The notes under the pieces were generated by a model. It ran no database searches. It saw only the letters and a list, made by a program, of their open reading frames with translations, and was not told where the DNA came from. From positions 992,001 through 1,056,000 of the forward strand of contig NZ_CP065027.1 of the NCBI RefSeq assembly GCF_015711475.1: a stretch of 64,000 nt of DNA, given 5' to 3'. Made by a program: the position numbers and the translations under genes. Below, piece by piece: positions 44,069 through 52,724 of this stretch (position 1 is the stretch's first letter; each line of letters opens with the position of its first letter). The stretch is from Actinomyces trachealis (GTDB lineage: Bacteria; Actinomycetota; Actinomycetes; Actinomycetales; Actinomycetaceae).

Positions 44069-45640
44069 TCAGCCAGCGGCGTATGACCCGGTGCGATTCC
44101 CACCGTCCGCGGACGAGACCAGGCAGGCGTACCACCGTGCACCGTTGCTCCACTGCACCTCCGTCGGACCAATGACCTCGATACTGGGGTTCGGCTCTCC
44201 ATAGGCAATGGCAGACTCCCGCGTGCAAGCCTGCTTGACTGCCGGATCAGCACTGAGTGCGGACTGCGTGAATCCGGTTGCGTCCGGGGACAGCGCCCCC
44301 GCCGCAAAGACCTCCCAGGGGTGGGGCTCACTGCAGTCGACCTTATGGGTGGTGGGTACATCGCTGATCACCACCAGACCAGCCACGCAGGTGCCCTGCG
44401 GATAGGCGGGGGCTTGTGTGGCCGCAGCCGCAGGGCTCATGGCTGGCGCGGTGGCCTCAACCTGCCCAGCTGCTGGTGCTTCAGTTTGGGCAAGCTCAGT
44501 ACTGGCAGAGCCCGCAGGGCTGCGCGGTAGCAGCGCGGCAGCCCCACCCGCCCCTAGGACGAGTCCTGCGGCTAGCCCTGCCGCAGCCGCAGCGGCAATC
44601 ACGCCGCGCCTGGAACCAGGAGCCTGCGGTAGCTGGCGCCCAGAGGCACTAGAGGGCGAGGAACCCAGGACAGCACCGGAGCCGACGCCACCGGCACGGC
44701 CTGCAGACAGCACCAAACCTGCCTGCGCCAAGCGCACCGCCACACCTGGCCCGGCCACGGTGAGCCCGCCGTCGCCCAGCTCCTCAGCTGCTGCCGCCAA
44801 CGCCTTAGCTAGCTCGGTGCCGTTGGGGTAGCGCTGGGCCGGGTCACGGTGCGTGGCCTTGGCGAGCAGAGGGCGCAGGCTGGTCGGGATCGTCGCCGCA
44901 GACAGGTCCACGGGGATACTCAGCTGGCGGACAATCTCCGGAAGGGACAGCGCCTTGCCGTCCGGACCCCGGCGTGGCCCCTGCCCAGTCAGCAGGTAGA
45001 ACAGCGTGGCGCCCATAGACCACACGTCCCCGGCCGGTCCGGGTGGCTCCAGCTCAAAAGCCTCCGGCGGGGCGAAATCAGGCGTCAGGCACTCCAGGGT
45101 GACGGTGGGGTCCTGCCCCTCACGCACCACAGCGGCGATTCCAAAGTCGGTGAGTCTAGGCGAGCTGTAGGAGTCCAGAAGGATATTGGCGGGCTTCACG
45201 TCGCGATGCAGGATGCCTGCAGCGTGCGCGGCACCTAGGGCGGAGGAGGCGGCCAGAACCAGCCTCACGGCGTCGGGCGCGGGCAGCGGCCCCTCAGCCA
45301 CCAGAGTCTCCAGGGAACCGCCGTCGCAACGCTCCATCACGATGAAGGGGCGGCCATCAGACAGCACACCAGTGTCCACCAGAGAGACTACGTGCGGGTG
45401 CCCACTGATACGCCCTGCGGCCTGCACCTCACGCAGGTAGCGGCGGCGGTTGCGCTCGTCATCCAGCGGGCGGGAGTCCACCTTTACCGCGACGGGACGC
45501 TGAATGGAGTCCTGCACACCCCCGTAGACGGTGGCGAATCCACCCTGGCCGATAATGCTCTCAAGATGGAACCCGGGGATTGACGGCAGGGTGCGTGGTT
45601 GGGCTGCGGGGACAGGCACAGACGGCGGGACGGTGCTCAC
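44069..45640 (-). CDS. Membrane Ser/Thr protein kinase with C-terminal extracytoplasmic domain
   Basis: 523 aa from GTG 45640. The kinase domain has all key residues: GQGGFATVYGG (Gly loop), VAVKVD (Lys near 53), HRDVKPANILLD (catalytic Asp near 147), DFGIA, and an APE-like APPEAFE. A proline- and serine-rich juxtamembrane part and one membrane helix (VIAAAAAAGLAAGLVLGAGG, near residue 350) lead to an outside domain, whose end (VDCSEPHPWEVFAAG, and later Cys pairs) resembles the septum-formation domain PF13845. This is a PknB-like layout with an unusual sensor. It converges with the his-operon hypothetical gene and lies 81 bases downstream of a deacetylase gene on the same strand. Confidence 0.88.
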   Translation of the reverse strand: MSTVPPSVPVPAAQPRTLPSIPGFHLESIIGQGGFATVYGGVQDSIQRPVAVKVDSRPLDDERNRRRYLREVQAAGRISGHPHVVSLVDTGVLSDGRPFIVMERCDGGSLETLVAEGPLPAPDAVRLVLAASSALGAAHAAGILHRDVKPANILLDSYSSPRLTDFGIAAVVREGQDPTVTLECLTPDFAPPEAFELEPPGPAGDVWSMGATLFYLLTGQGPRRGPDGKALSLPEIVRQLSIPVDLSAATIPTSLRPLLAKATHRDPAQRYPNGTELAKALAAAAEELGDGGLTVAGPGVAVRLAQAGLVLSAGRAGGVGSGAVLGSSPSSASGRQLPQAPGSRRGVIAAAAAAGLAAGLVLGAGGAAALLPRSPAGSASTELAQTEAPAAGQVEATAPAMSPAAAATQAPAYPQGTCVAGLVVISDVPTTHKVDCSEPHPWEVFAAGALSPDATGFTQSALSADPAVKQACTRESAIAYGEPNPSIEVIGPTEVQWSNGARWYACLVSSADGGNRTGSYAAG

Positions 45641-45721
45641 AGGCCAATAATCACCGGACTCTCGGCTCGGGCACCAGCCTCAAGGCCAGGATCATGGGCC
45701 GGTGACAGCGCATCCCAGGGC

Positions 45722-46657
45722 TCAGGCATTTGCGGCTTGGCTGAGGGTCAGGAAGGTGGCGCCATTGGTGATCATGCTGGGTAGTGCCTGCATAATTCCA
45801 GCGCCTGTGGCTGCGCGTGGTTGGTTCAGGTGCGCGATGACGACGTCGCCCGCACCAGCCCGGCTGATCTCAGAGGTCACGGTGCGCTGTGCGAAGGTGG
45901 CCCCGCCGTCGCCATTGATGCTGAAACCAGCAGGCCGCAGGCCCAGTTCGGCCGCGATCGCGACAGAGACATCATCCCAGTGCGCCGTGCCAGGCCGGAA
46001 CCAGCGGGCGGTCACACCAACAACCTGTTGCAGCCTCTGCTGGCAGCCCATGATCTCGTCATAGACCTCACCCACGCTAGCGGTTCCGGGGATCTCGTAG
46101 GCGGCCGCGCCCGTTACGGACAAGGGCTTGTGCGCGGTGCCGTGGTTGCCGATCTCCGCGTTCCCGGCAGCAGCAGCCTGGGCTAGGCGCTGCGTATCAT
46201 GGGGGTTGGCCTCGATCCAGCGCGAGTTCAGAAACGCGGTGAAGGGGATCCTCTGATCCAGCAGGTGGCTGAGGAGTGCCTCGTCCACCCCGGAGCCGCC
46301 TGGACCGCCGCAAGCGTCCAGGGTTAGGCAGATACCTGGGGCTGAGGTGGTGGAGACAATGCCCTCGCCTTGGAGCGCGAACCAGGCGGGAGAACGCCCC
46401 GCAAACCTGGCGACGATGGTTTCCCGGGTCGGGACCGTTGGTGCGCTGGGCGTAGGGGCGGGCGTGGAGGTGTGGGAGGGGGGCTGCGCGCCACTGGCAG
46501 GAGGGGCGCTCGCGGTGGTTGGGAAGGCAGCCGCACTGCTTGCGGGACTGCCTACGGTGGTGCGTTTAGGAGAGGCGGTACAGGCGCTCGCTGTGGCGAG
46601 CACACTGGCGCCAAGCAAGGCTCGCCGACTGGTTCTCACGGCAACATTGTGGACCAT
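45722..46657 (-). CDS. Exported polysaccharide deacetylase family protein
   Basis: 311 aa from ATG 46657 (AAGGG upstream). A twin-Arg start (RTSRRALLGASVLATASAC) ends in Cys and may be a Tat signal with a weak lipobox; a Pro/Ser/Thr-rich linker follows (residues 30-75). The NodB-type domain shows ICLTLDACGG (first motif, Asp), EIGNHGTAHKPL (metal-binding His pair) and ARWFRPGTAHWDD. It would deacetylate a cell-surface glycan such as peptidoglycan or exopolysaccharide. Probably co-transcribed with the Ser/Thr kinase, and divergent from hisH. Confidence 0.85.
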   Translation of the reverse strand: MVHNVAVRTSRRALLGASVLATASACTASPKRTTVGSPASSAAAFPTTASAPPASGAQPPSHTSTPAPTPSAPTVPTRETIVARFAGRSPAWFALQGEGIVSTTSAPGICLTLDACGGPGGSGVDEALLSHLLDQRIPFTAFLNSRWIEANPHDTQRLAQAAAAGNAEIGNHGTAHKPLSVTGAAAYEIPGTASVGEVYDEIMGCQQRLQQVVGVTARWFRPGTAHWDDVSVAIAAELGLRPAGFSINGDGGATFAQRTVTSEISRAGAGDVVIAHLNQPRAATGAGIMQALPSMITNGATFLTLSQAANA

Positions 46658-46832
46658 TGTCACAGCCCTTCCCAATCGCTTTCCCAAGCAGACGTCAATT
46701 TTCCTACATCGGTTCCTGCGGCCACCGGGATCGAGCCTGGGCCCGTGGTGTGGCTAGCGGCGGGCCAATACCGTCAGGCGCAGCCTGCTGCTACGAGGGT
46801 GAGATGGTGCCGCCACCAGCAACTTCAGCCGG

Positions 46833-46838
46833 TAACCT
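46833..46838 (+). promoter_or_regulatory. -10 box of a leaderless hisH transcript
   Basis: TAACCT lies 6 bases before the GTG start of hisH, and no Shine-Dalgarno is present. No convincing -35 box. Confidence 0.4.
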
Positions 46839-46844
46839 AGAGAT

Positions 46845-47483
46845 GTGAGTCAGCCCCAGGTCGTCGTCTTGTCATACGGAAGTGGCAACGTCCGCTCTGC
46901 CGTCCGTGCCTTGGAGCGCGCTGGCGCCGACGTCGAGCTTACCGCCGCCCCCGCCGCCGTCGAGAACGCTGACGGTCTGCTGGTGCCCGGCGTGGGAGCC
47001 TTCGGTGCCGTCATGGCCCAGCTGCGCAGGGTGGACGCGCCTCGCCTGATCGACCGCCGCCTGGCGGGCGGCCGCCCAGTGCTAGGTGTCTGTGTTGGCA
47101 TGCAGGTCATGTTCGAGTCCTCCAGCGAGCACGGCACCACGGAACCCGGCCTGGGCCAGTGGCCCGGCACGGTGGAGTTCCTGGAGGCTCCCGTCGTGCC
47201 GCATATGGGCTGGTCCGAGGTGCGTCCACCTGCTGACTCCGTGCTATTCGACGGCGTGGCTGACCAGCGCTTCTACTTCGTCCACTCCTACGCCGCCCTG
47301 CACGACCCCGCTGCACTGCTCGGCCCCGGACCCACAAAACCACCGCAGGCTACCTGGGCCACTCACGGCGTCGACTTCCTGGCTGCCGTGGAAAACGGTG
47401 CACTGGCCGCCACTCAGTTCCACCCCGAGAAGTCCGGCGACGCCGGCATCCAGTTGCTCCGGAACTGGCTTGCAACCCTCTAA
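46845..47483 (+). CDS. hisH: Imidazole glycerol phosphate synthase, glutaminase subunit HisH
   Basis: Class I glutamine amidotransferase feeding ammonia to HisF. 212 aa. Catalytic residues are visible: Cys in [12 protein letters not shown] (near residue 84), and His plus Glu in [27 protein letters not shown] opens the protein. Starts at GTG 46845 in a leaderless setting. hisA follows after 40 bases; hisF is not in the window. Confidence 0.94.
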   Translation: MSQPQVVVLSYGSGNVRSAVRALERAGADVELTAAPAAVENADGLLVPGVGAFGAVMAQLRRVDAPRLIDRRLAGGRPVLGVCVGMQVMFESSSEHGTTEPGLGQWPGTVEFLEAPVVPHMGWSEVRPPADSVLFDGVADQRFYFVHSYAALHDPAALLGPGPTKPPQATWATHGVDFLAAVENGALAATQFHPEKSGDAGIQLLRNWLATL

Positions 47484-47523
47484 CCCTCCCCAAAATCTCA
47501 AGCCGCCGCCACTAGGAGACCTC

Positions 47524-48273
47524 ATGCTCACATTGCTGCCCGCCGTCGATGTTGCTGGCGGCAAAGCCGTCCGTCTACTGCGTGGGGAGGCCGGTAGCGA
47601 GACCGACTACGGAAGCCCGGTGGACGCTGCCCGTGACTGGGTGCGCGCTGGCGCGGAGTGGATACACCTGGTGGATCTGGACGCTGCCTTCGGACGTGGC
47701 TCCAACGCCTCGTTGCTGGCCCGGATCGTCGGTGAGGTGGGCATCAAGGTGGAACTCTCCGGTGGCATCCGCGACGACGCCTCCCTCAAGCGCGCCCTGG
47801 ATGCTGGGGCCGCCCGCGTCAACCTGGGAACCGCCGCCCTAGAGGACCCCGCCTGGACTGAGCGCGTTATCGCCGAGCACGGGGACAAGATCGCCGTGGG
47901 CCTGGACGTGCGTGGCAGTACTCTAGCCGCCCGCGGCTGGACGAAAGAGGGCGGGAACCTGTGGGAGACCCTCGCGCGCCTGGATGCCGCTGGCTGCCCC
48001 CGCTACGTGGTCACGGACGTGACCAAGGACGGCACTCTCTCGGGCCCGAACACCGACCTGCTGCGCCGCGTCTGCAAGGCCACGCCCGCGCCCGTTACTG
48101 CCTCCGGCGGCATCGCTCATCTGGACGACCTGCGCGCTCTGGCAGAGCTGGCTGACCTGGGCCTGGACTCCGCGATTATCGGCAAGGCCTTGTACTCCGG
48201 TGCCTTCACCTTGGAGCAGGCCCTGGTTGTGGCCAGCGGCCACGAGGGGGACTGCGGGGAGCAGGCGTTTTGA
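47524..48273 (+). CDS. hisA: HisA / PriA-type (beta-alpha)8 isomerase
   Basis: ProFAR isomerase of histidine synthesis; in many actinobacteria the orthologue, PriA, also does the TrpF reaction of tryptophan synthesis. 249 aa from ATG 47524 (AGGAGA upstream). The two catalytic Asp residues are in [15 protein letters not shown] (near 9) and [15 protein letters not shown] (near 127-130). Actinomyces species are known to have specialised or relaxed PriA variants after trp-gene loss, so the second activity cannot be assumed. The frame upstream to 47086 runs across hisH and is a shadow. Confidence 0.92.
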   Translation: MLTLLPAVDVAGGKAVRLLRGEAGSETDYGSPVDAARDWVRAGAEWIHLVDLDAAFGRGSNASLLARIVGEVGIKVELSGGIRDDASLKRALDAGAARVNLGTAALEDPAWTERVIAEHGDKIAVGLDVRGSTLAARGWTKEGGNLWETLARLDAAGCPRYVVTDVTKDGTLSGPNTDLLRRVCKATPAPVTASGGIAHLDDLRALAELADLGLDSAIIGKALYSGAFTLEQALVVASGHEGDCGEQAF

Positions 48274-49067
48274 GCGCGCCCACCCCGGACCAGCCCGCGA
48301 GCCAGACCTCAGGGCTGCCTGAGGCCGATCCTCAGGTAGTTCGCGCCCTGGCCGCCCGGGGCAAGCTTGAGCGCCTCCTGGCTGCGCCCACGCCTTTCGC
48401 GGGTGACGATGGTGCCGCCGACCCCACCGTAACCACCGCTCTGGAAGCCACCGACCTGCCCCGCCATGAGTACCTGGACGCACTGCTGGCCGCGTTGCAC
48501 GGCTCACGCCTGTTGGTGCCTGTGGCCGCCCACGCCCGGCCAGAGGGTGGTGCGCATTCGTCGCACACTGCTACCCCGTGCGAGGACGCCGCCACGCTGG
48601 CTGTGCACCTGTCCGATGGGCACATCGCCCTGCCGGTTTTCACTTCCGCTGAGGCTATGCGCCTCTGGCGGGAGGATGTGCGCCCGGTGCCCGTGGGGTG
48701 CGAGCAGGCCGCCCAGGTTGCCTGCCTGTCTACGGACCAGCTGTGGGTTCTGGATCCCGGCACCCGTGACCTGCGGCTGCCCCGCCCTGCCGTGGTCGCC
48801 TTCGCCGGGGGTGAGGACTGGGTGCCTTCCTGGCGTAACCAGCCCGTGCAAGATGAGGTGAGCGCCCAGTTGCAGCAGATCGACGGCGTCACCAGCGTCG
48901 CCTACGGGCCCGGAGAGCAGGCGGAATTGCGCATATTCTTGCGCTTAGACGCCAGCGGCGGCATGTCCGCCGTGGCAGCGGCCCTGGAGGCCTGCCAGCA
49001 TGTGATGGTCAACCCGGCCTGGGGTGAGTTGATCGACACCGTGGAGCTGTGCCCACTGTCTGCCTGA
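48270..49067 (+). CDS. SseB family protein
   Basis: 265 aa, start TTG 48270 overlapping the hisA stop (TTGA); TTG is inferred because the overlap and the conserved start region leave no other choice nearby. It carries an SseB N-terminal domain: [18 protein letters not shown], then [21 protein letters not shown], and a SseB C-terminal-like part from about residue 185. Single-domain SseB proteins have no firmly known function; hisA-sseB pairing is common in actinobacteria. Confidence 0.82.
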   Translation: MSAPTPDQPASQTSGLPEADPQVVRALAARGKLERLLAAPTPFAGDDGAADPTVTTALEATDLPRHEYLDALLAALHGSRLLVPVAAHARPEGGAHSSHTATPCEDAATLAVHLSDGHIALPVFTSAEAMRLWREDVRPVPVGCEQAAQVACLSTDQLWVLDPGTRDLRLPRPAVVAFAGGEDWVPSWRNQPVQDEVSAQLQQIDGVTSVAYGPGEQAELRIFLRLDASGGMSAVAAALEACQHVMVNPAWGELIDTVELCPLSA

Positions 49068-49439
49068 GGCGCAGTGTCGGGCGACGGCGTCGGTTTGGCT
49101 AGCTGGAGACCACGCGGTGAGTTCTGCGCTGCGAGACGTCGTTTTGTCTGTGGGTGAGCAGAAACACTGACCTAGTGCAGAATCGCACGGCACTGCGGTC
49201 CTGAGCGTCTGATAGCATGCCTGACGACCGACCGGGGCGAGTCCCCGGTACGCAAGCGGATCAATCCCACCTTGGTTCCTACTGGGGCCGGGTCATGCGC
49301 TAGGGCACTGCCCTGGATCGTGCTGGTCGTCGCCTCAAGCGCCGACTGGCCAGGCATGTTTGAGAGGCCTCCGCCCTGCGTGCAGGAACGGGGGCCTTCC
49401 TCGTTTCGCCGGTGAGATCTCTCAGAGTGAGGAACAGCC
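49068..49439 (+). promoter_or_regulatory. Structured 5' leader of the infC-rpmI-rplT operon
   Basis: A 372-base gene-free stretch. A possible -10 (TAGCAT at 49213-49218) would start a leader of about 220 nt. Inside it, ACCGGGG-CGAGT-CCCCGGT near 49229-49247 forms a 7-bp hairpin, and a longer imperfect stem at 49365-49398 resembles a terminator (listed separately). infC operons in other bacteria are controlled through such leaders by ribosomal protein L20 or IF3; this leader could be the actinobacterial counterpart. No protein-coding ORF here is convincing. Confidence 0.45.
49365..49398 (+). terminator. Candidate attenuator in the infC leader
   Basis: Left arm AGGCCTCCGCCCTGC (49365-49379) pairs with GCAGGAACGGGGGCCT (49382-49397) with small internal mismatches and a 2-base top, followed by TTCCTCGTTT. 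It resembles an intrinsic terminator placed 40 bases before the infC start, the usual layout for transcription attenuation. Confidence 0.5.
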
Positions 49440-50333
49440 ATCAGCGAGCCCCGTGTCAACGAACGGATCCGCGTCCCCGAGGTGCGCCTCGTCGGCCCCA
49501 GCGGTGAGCAGGTCGGTGTCGTCCGTGTGGAGGATGCCTTGCGTCTTGCCGAGGAGGCTGACCTTGATCTTGTAGAGGTCGCTCCCGACGCACGCCCACC
49601 CGTGTGCAAGCTCATGGACTACGGCAAGTTCAAGTACGAGTCGGCCATGAAGGCGCGTGACGCCCGGCGCAACCAGGCCAACACGCAGCTCAAGGAGATC
49701 CAGTTCCGCCCTAAGATTGACGAGCACGACTACGCCACCAAGATGGGGCACGTGAAGCGCTTCCTGGAGGGTGGGGACAAGGTCAAGTGTATCGTCCGCT
49801 TCCGTGGCCGCGAGCAGTCCCGCCCTGAACTTGGCATCCGCCTGCTGCAGCGCGTAGCCGAGCAGGTTGGTGAGCTTGCCACCATCGAGTCCCATCCGCG
49901 CCAGGACGGCCGCAACATGGTGATGGTGCTGGCTCCCACCCGCCGCAAGACTGAGGTGAGGTCCGACCAGCGCCGCCGTCGCGAGGAGGCCCGCGCTGCT
50001 CGCCGCCAGGGTAAGGAGAATGCCGCTGAGAAGGCCGCCAAGGCGCAGGCAGAGAAGGTTGCCCTGCGGGCTGCCGCTCCTGTGGCAAACGTCCCCGCGT
50101 CCACCCCCGAGCAGGCCGTGGCTCCTAAGGCTGCTACTGCGGCCAAGCCCGCCGTCGCGAAGCCTGTTGCCGCTGCTAAGCCTGCAGCTTCCCCGAAGCC
50201 TACGGCGCAGGCCACTGCCGCAAAGCCCGCCGCTTCTAAGTCGGCTGTGCCCAAGCCTATGGCTCCCGCGAAGGCTGCCCCCAAGAGCAGGAAGGCCGCT
50301 AGGCCTACGGCACCTGCCAAGGAGAAGGCCTGA
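49440..50333 (+). CDS. infC: Translation initiation factor IF-3, start codon AUC
   Basis: 297 aa. The protein must begin upstream of the first canonical start (GTG 49482), because the universally conserved [18 protein letters not shown] lies in that frame from 49452. Between the in-frame stop at 49428-49430 and 49482 there is no ATG, GTG or TTG; ATC at 49440 has TGAGGA 6 bases upstream, so AUC is the start. Non-AUG infC starts permit IF3 to repress itself, as known in E. coli (AUU). Both IF3 domains are complete to about residue 180 ([28 protein letters not shown]). An added Ala/Lys/Pro-rich tail of roughly 105 residues makes it longer than usual. Confidence 0.93.
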   Translation: MSEPRVNERIRVPEVRLVGPSGEQVGVVRVEDALRLAEEADLDLVEVAPDARPPVCKLMDYGKFKYESAMKARDARRNQANTQLKEIQFRPKIDEHDYATKMGHVKRFLEGGDKVKCIVRFRGREQSRPELGIRLLQRVAEQVGELATIESHPRQDGRNMVMVLAPTRRKTEVRSDQRRRREEARAARRQGKENAAEKAAKAQAEKVALRAAAPVANVPASTPEQAVAPKAATAAKPAVAKPVAAAKPAASPKPTAQATAAKPAASKSAVPKPMAPAKAAPKSRKAARPTAPAKEKA

Positions 50334-50424
50334 GCCTGGTCCCATCAGACCCCACCCCCTGACCACCGTCTGCGGGGTAAACAGCCCGGGCTACCCGGTC
50401 ACGGGCCGACTAAGAGGAAACAAG

Positions 50425-50619
50425 ATGCCGAAGAACAAGACGCACTCTGGTGCCAAGAAGCGCTTCCGGGTTACCGGCAGCGGCAAGCTCATGCGCGAGC
50501 AGGCCAACAAGCGCCACCTGCTGGAGGTTAAGTCCTCGCGCCGCAAGCGCAGGCTGTCCCAGGACCAGCTGGTCGACAAAGCTGACCTGCACCAGGTTAA
50601 GAAGCTGCTCGGTCGCTGA
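50425..50619 (+). CDS. rpmI: 50S ribosomal protein bL35
   Basis: 64 aa, fully typical: [20 protein letters not shown] at the start, then [16 protein letters not shown] and a basic tail. Start ATG 50425 with AAGAGGA upstream. Lies 91 bases after infC and 27 before rplT. The longer open frame reaching back to 50020 is the +1 shadow of infC. Confidence 0.97.
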   Translation: MPKNKTHSGAKKRFRVTGSGKLMREQANKRHLLEVKSSRRKRRLSQDQLVDKADLHQVKKLLGR

Positions 50620-50646
50620 CCGCCCAAACCACCAAGGAGTCATCAA

Positions 50647-51027
50647 ATGGCACGTGTGAAGCGGGCTGTCAACGCCCACAAGAAGCGTCGTTCTGTCCTC
50701 GAGCAGGCCTCCGGTTACCGCGGCCAGCGCTCGCGCCTGTACCGCAAGGCCAAGGAGCAGGTCACCCACTCTGGCGTCTATGCCTTCCGTGATCGTCGCG
50801 CCCGCAAGGGTGAGATGCGCCGCCTGTGGATCCAGCGCATCAACGCTGGCGCCCGCGCCGAGGGCATGACCTACAACCGTTTCGTGCAGGGCTTGGCCCT
50901 GGCCGGGGTGGAGGTCGACCGCCGCATGCTGGCTGAGCTGGCCGTCAACGAGCCCGCCAGCTTCAAGTCCCTGGTGGAGGTCGCCAAGAAGGCTCTCCCC
51001 GAGGACGTCAACGCCCCCAAGGCCTGA
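50647..51027 (+). CDS. rplT: 50S ribosomal protein bL20
   Basis: 126 aa. Early assembly protein of the large subunit, and in many bacteria the repressor of its own operon through the infC leader. Conserved blocks: [55 protein letters not shown], and the C-terminal RNA-binding [14 protein letters not shown]. Shine-Dalgarno AAGGAG upstream. Confidence 0.97.
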   Translation: MARVKRAVNAHKKRRSVLEQASGYRGQRSRLYRKAKEQVTHSGVYAFRDRRARKGEMRRLWIQRINAGARAEGMTYNRFVQGLALAGVEVDRRMLAELAVNEPASFKSLVEVAKKALPEDVNAPKA

Positions 51028-51061
51028 CTAGCTGCTTGCTGGGCCGAGCGCCCGGCTTCCT

Positions 51062-51094
51062 GACGACGCCGCCTCCCGCCGGGGCGGCGTCGTC
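51062..51094 (+). terminator. Terminator of the infC-rpmI-rplT operon
   Basis: A perfect 12-bp stem GACGACGCCGCC / GGCGGCGTCGTC with a 9-base loop, 35 bases after rplT. A GC-rich hairpin without a T-run. Confidence 0.65.
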
Positions 51095-51219
51095 GTCTGC
51101 CTACGGCCTGCCAGGGGTCAGGAGCGCAGGGGCGCTGCTGGGGTACGGCAGGCGCTGGCTGGGGGCGCACGTGGAGGCTGCCTACACGCCTGAGGTGCCC
51201 CTGCCGTAGGCTGCCCGGC

Positions 51220-52047
51220 ATGACGCTGCCGCAGCCCGACCTGGAGCCCACCCTGACCAACCCTGGTGCTGAGCGGGTGAGCCGGGTGGCCGCGCTGGCC
51301 CGCCGTCAGGCCCGCGCCAAGCACGGACGCTTCCTGGTGGAGGGGCCGCAGGGGGTACGTGAGGCGGTCCGGCATACGGGCGACGCCGTGCGCGACCTCT
51401 ACCTGACCCCGGCTGCCGTCCAGCGCCACCCTGAGGTCTGGCAGGAGGCGGGGGAGCGGGGCCTGTACCGGCACCTGGTCTCTGAGGAGGTTATGGCCGC
51501 CATGAGCACTGATGCCCAGGGAGTCTTGGCGGTGGCGGACCTGCCGCAGCTGTGGGGACCGCAGGCGCTGGCCGAGGCCCTGGCGGGGGCCCGACTCGTG
51601 GCGGTGCTCACGGAGGTACAGGACCCGGGCAATGCGGGCACCATCATCCGGGTGGCCGACGCCGCCGGGGTCGACGCCGTGGTGCTGGTCAAGGGCAGTG
51701 TGGAGGCGACCAGCCCCAAGGTGGTGCGCTCCACGGCAGGCTCCCTGTTCCACCTGCCGGTGGTCACCAGGGTGAGCTTGGAGGAGACCACCGCCGCCCT
51801 GCGCGCCGCCGGGCTGGCCGTGCTGGCCGCCGACGGGCGGGGGAGCGTGCCGCTCTTCGACGCCGAGGCCATGCTCAGCGGCCCGGTGGCCTGGCTGCTG
51901 GGCAACGAGGCGCACGGCCTGAGCGGGCAGGCGGTGGCCGCCGCCGACGCCGTCGTCGCCATCCCGATCTATGGGCAGGCGGAGTCCCTGAACGTGGCAG
52001 CTGCCGCGACCGTCTGTCTCTACGCCTCCGCTCGCGCCCAGCACTGA
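51220..52047 (+). CDS. TrmH/SpoU family RNA 2'-O-methyltransferase
   Basis: 275 aa. An N-terminal substrate-binding domain (about 20-105, KHGRFLVEGPQGVREAV) precedes the knotted SPOUT domain with motif 1 (DPGNAGTIIRVADAAG, containing the family Asn and Arg), motif 2 (VAWLLGNEAHGL) and motif 3 (IPIYGQAESLNVAAAATV). It probably methylates the ribose of a 23S rRNA (or tRNA) base. The place after rplT and before pheS is common for this gene. TAGGCT seven bases before ATG 51220 and the absence of a good Shine-Dalgarno suggest a leaderless start. Confidence 0.9.
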   Translation: MTLPQPDLEPTLTNPGAERVSRVAALARRQARAKHGRFLVEGPQGVREAVRHTGDAVRDLYLTPAAVQRHPEVWQEAGERGLYRHLVSEEVMAAMSTDAQGVLAVADLPQLWGPQALAEALAGARLVAVLTEVQDPGNAGTIIRVADAAGVDAVVLVKGSVEATSPKVVRSTAGSLFHLPVVTRVSLEETTAALRAAGLAVLAADGRGSVPLFDAEAMLSGPVAWLLGNEAHGLSGQAVAAADAVVAIPIYGQAESLNVAAAATVCLYASARAQH

Positions 52048-52058
52048 GGGGACAGCCG

Positions 52059-52376
52059 TTAGAATCCAGGTGGCTCAGGCCCCCGCTCTCCACCACATGG
52101 CCGTCCTTGATGGCCGAAGCGCTCGACCAGTTCCTCCTCGCGCCGCCGGTCCCGGCAGCCGCGCAGCCCCACCAGGGCGTCCAGCATCTGCACGGTCAAG
52201 GCTTTGTGCTTGCAGGCCAGGGCGTAGCTCTGCTCCGCCAGGTGGGCTACCGCGCGCTTCCCAGCCTCACCTCTAAGCCCGGCGAGCCTCCCGAACTTGG
52301 TCACCTGGCGGGCGCACAGGTTCAGGTCAGCGTCGTCGAGAGCCTCCACGAAGGGCGTGGCGCTAGCTGGCACCAT
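52059..52376 (-). pseudogene. C-terminal fragment of the split merR-type gene
   Basis: 105-codon frame just downstream of the MerR head piece, in a different frame (ATG 52376, two bases after the upstream stop). The stretch ALDDADLNLCARQVTKFGRL and the following helical part look like the effector-domain end of a MerR activator, but about 60-70 residues that should connect it to the DNA-binding head are missing. Downstream of VGLRG the sequence is Arg/Glu-rich and without resemblance. It could be translated separately by coupling, but decay is the simpler reading. Confidence 0.5.
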
Positions 52377-52378
52377 CC

Positions 52379-52621
52379 CTAGGGAGCCGACTGCATCATC
52401 TGGGGCTCGGTGTGCAGCGAGCGCAGGATCTGGCCGACCTGCCGCAAGGAGAGCTCACCTTCAGCCAGCCAGCGGATCCGCATCAGGCGTGCCAGGTGCT
52501 CCACCTCGTACTCGCGTCGGCCCCGTACCGTGGGCGGGACCTCAAGTAGGCCCAGACGGTGGTAGTGGCGCACTGCGCGTGGGGTGGTGCCCGCCAGTTT
52601 GGCGATCTGCCTGACTCGCAT
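52379..52621 (-). pseudogene. Truncated MerR family regulator (DNA-binding head only)
   Basis: 80 aa. The winged helix of MerR proteins is complete: MRVRQIAKLAGTTPRAVRHY, then HRLGLLEVPPTVRGRREYEVE and HLARLMRIRWLAEGELSLRQ. It then stops after an unusual QMMQSAP end, without the dimerisation coiled coil. Full MerR activators of this type are about 240 aa. The remaining C-terminal part lies just downstream in another frame. It may still bind DNA weakly, but dimerisation should fail. Confidence 0.6.
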
Positions 52622-52724
52622 GTCCCCATCACAGCAGGTGACGTAAGGTCACCATCAAGCACTGCCCGCACGGGCGCCGTGGTGGGCAGTGTTGGGGCGT
52701 GTCAGGGGCGTTGGACCCGAGGCC

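Noticed and set aside
47086..47523. N-terminal extension of hisA by 146 codons
   Set aside because: Runs through hisH in another frame; HisA homologues start at the ATG at 47524, which has a good ribosome site.
49482..49484. GTG 49482 as infC start
   Set aside because: Would delete the strongly conserved NERIRVPEV segment and has no Shine-Dalgarno.
49172..49615. 147-codon minus-strand frame across the infC leader and start
   Set aside because: Overlaps the conserved infC N-terminus in antisense and shows no domain.
50020..50424. N-terminal extension of rpmI
   Set aside because: Frame-shifted shadow of the infC tail; bL35 starts at 50425.
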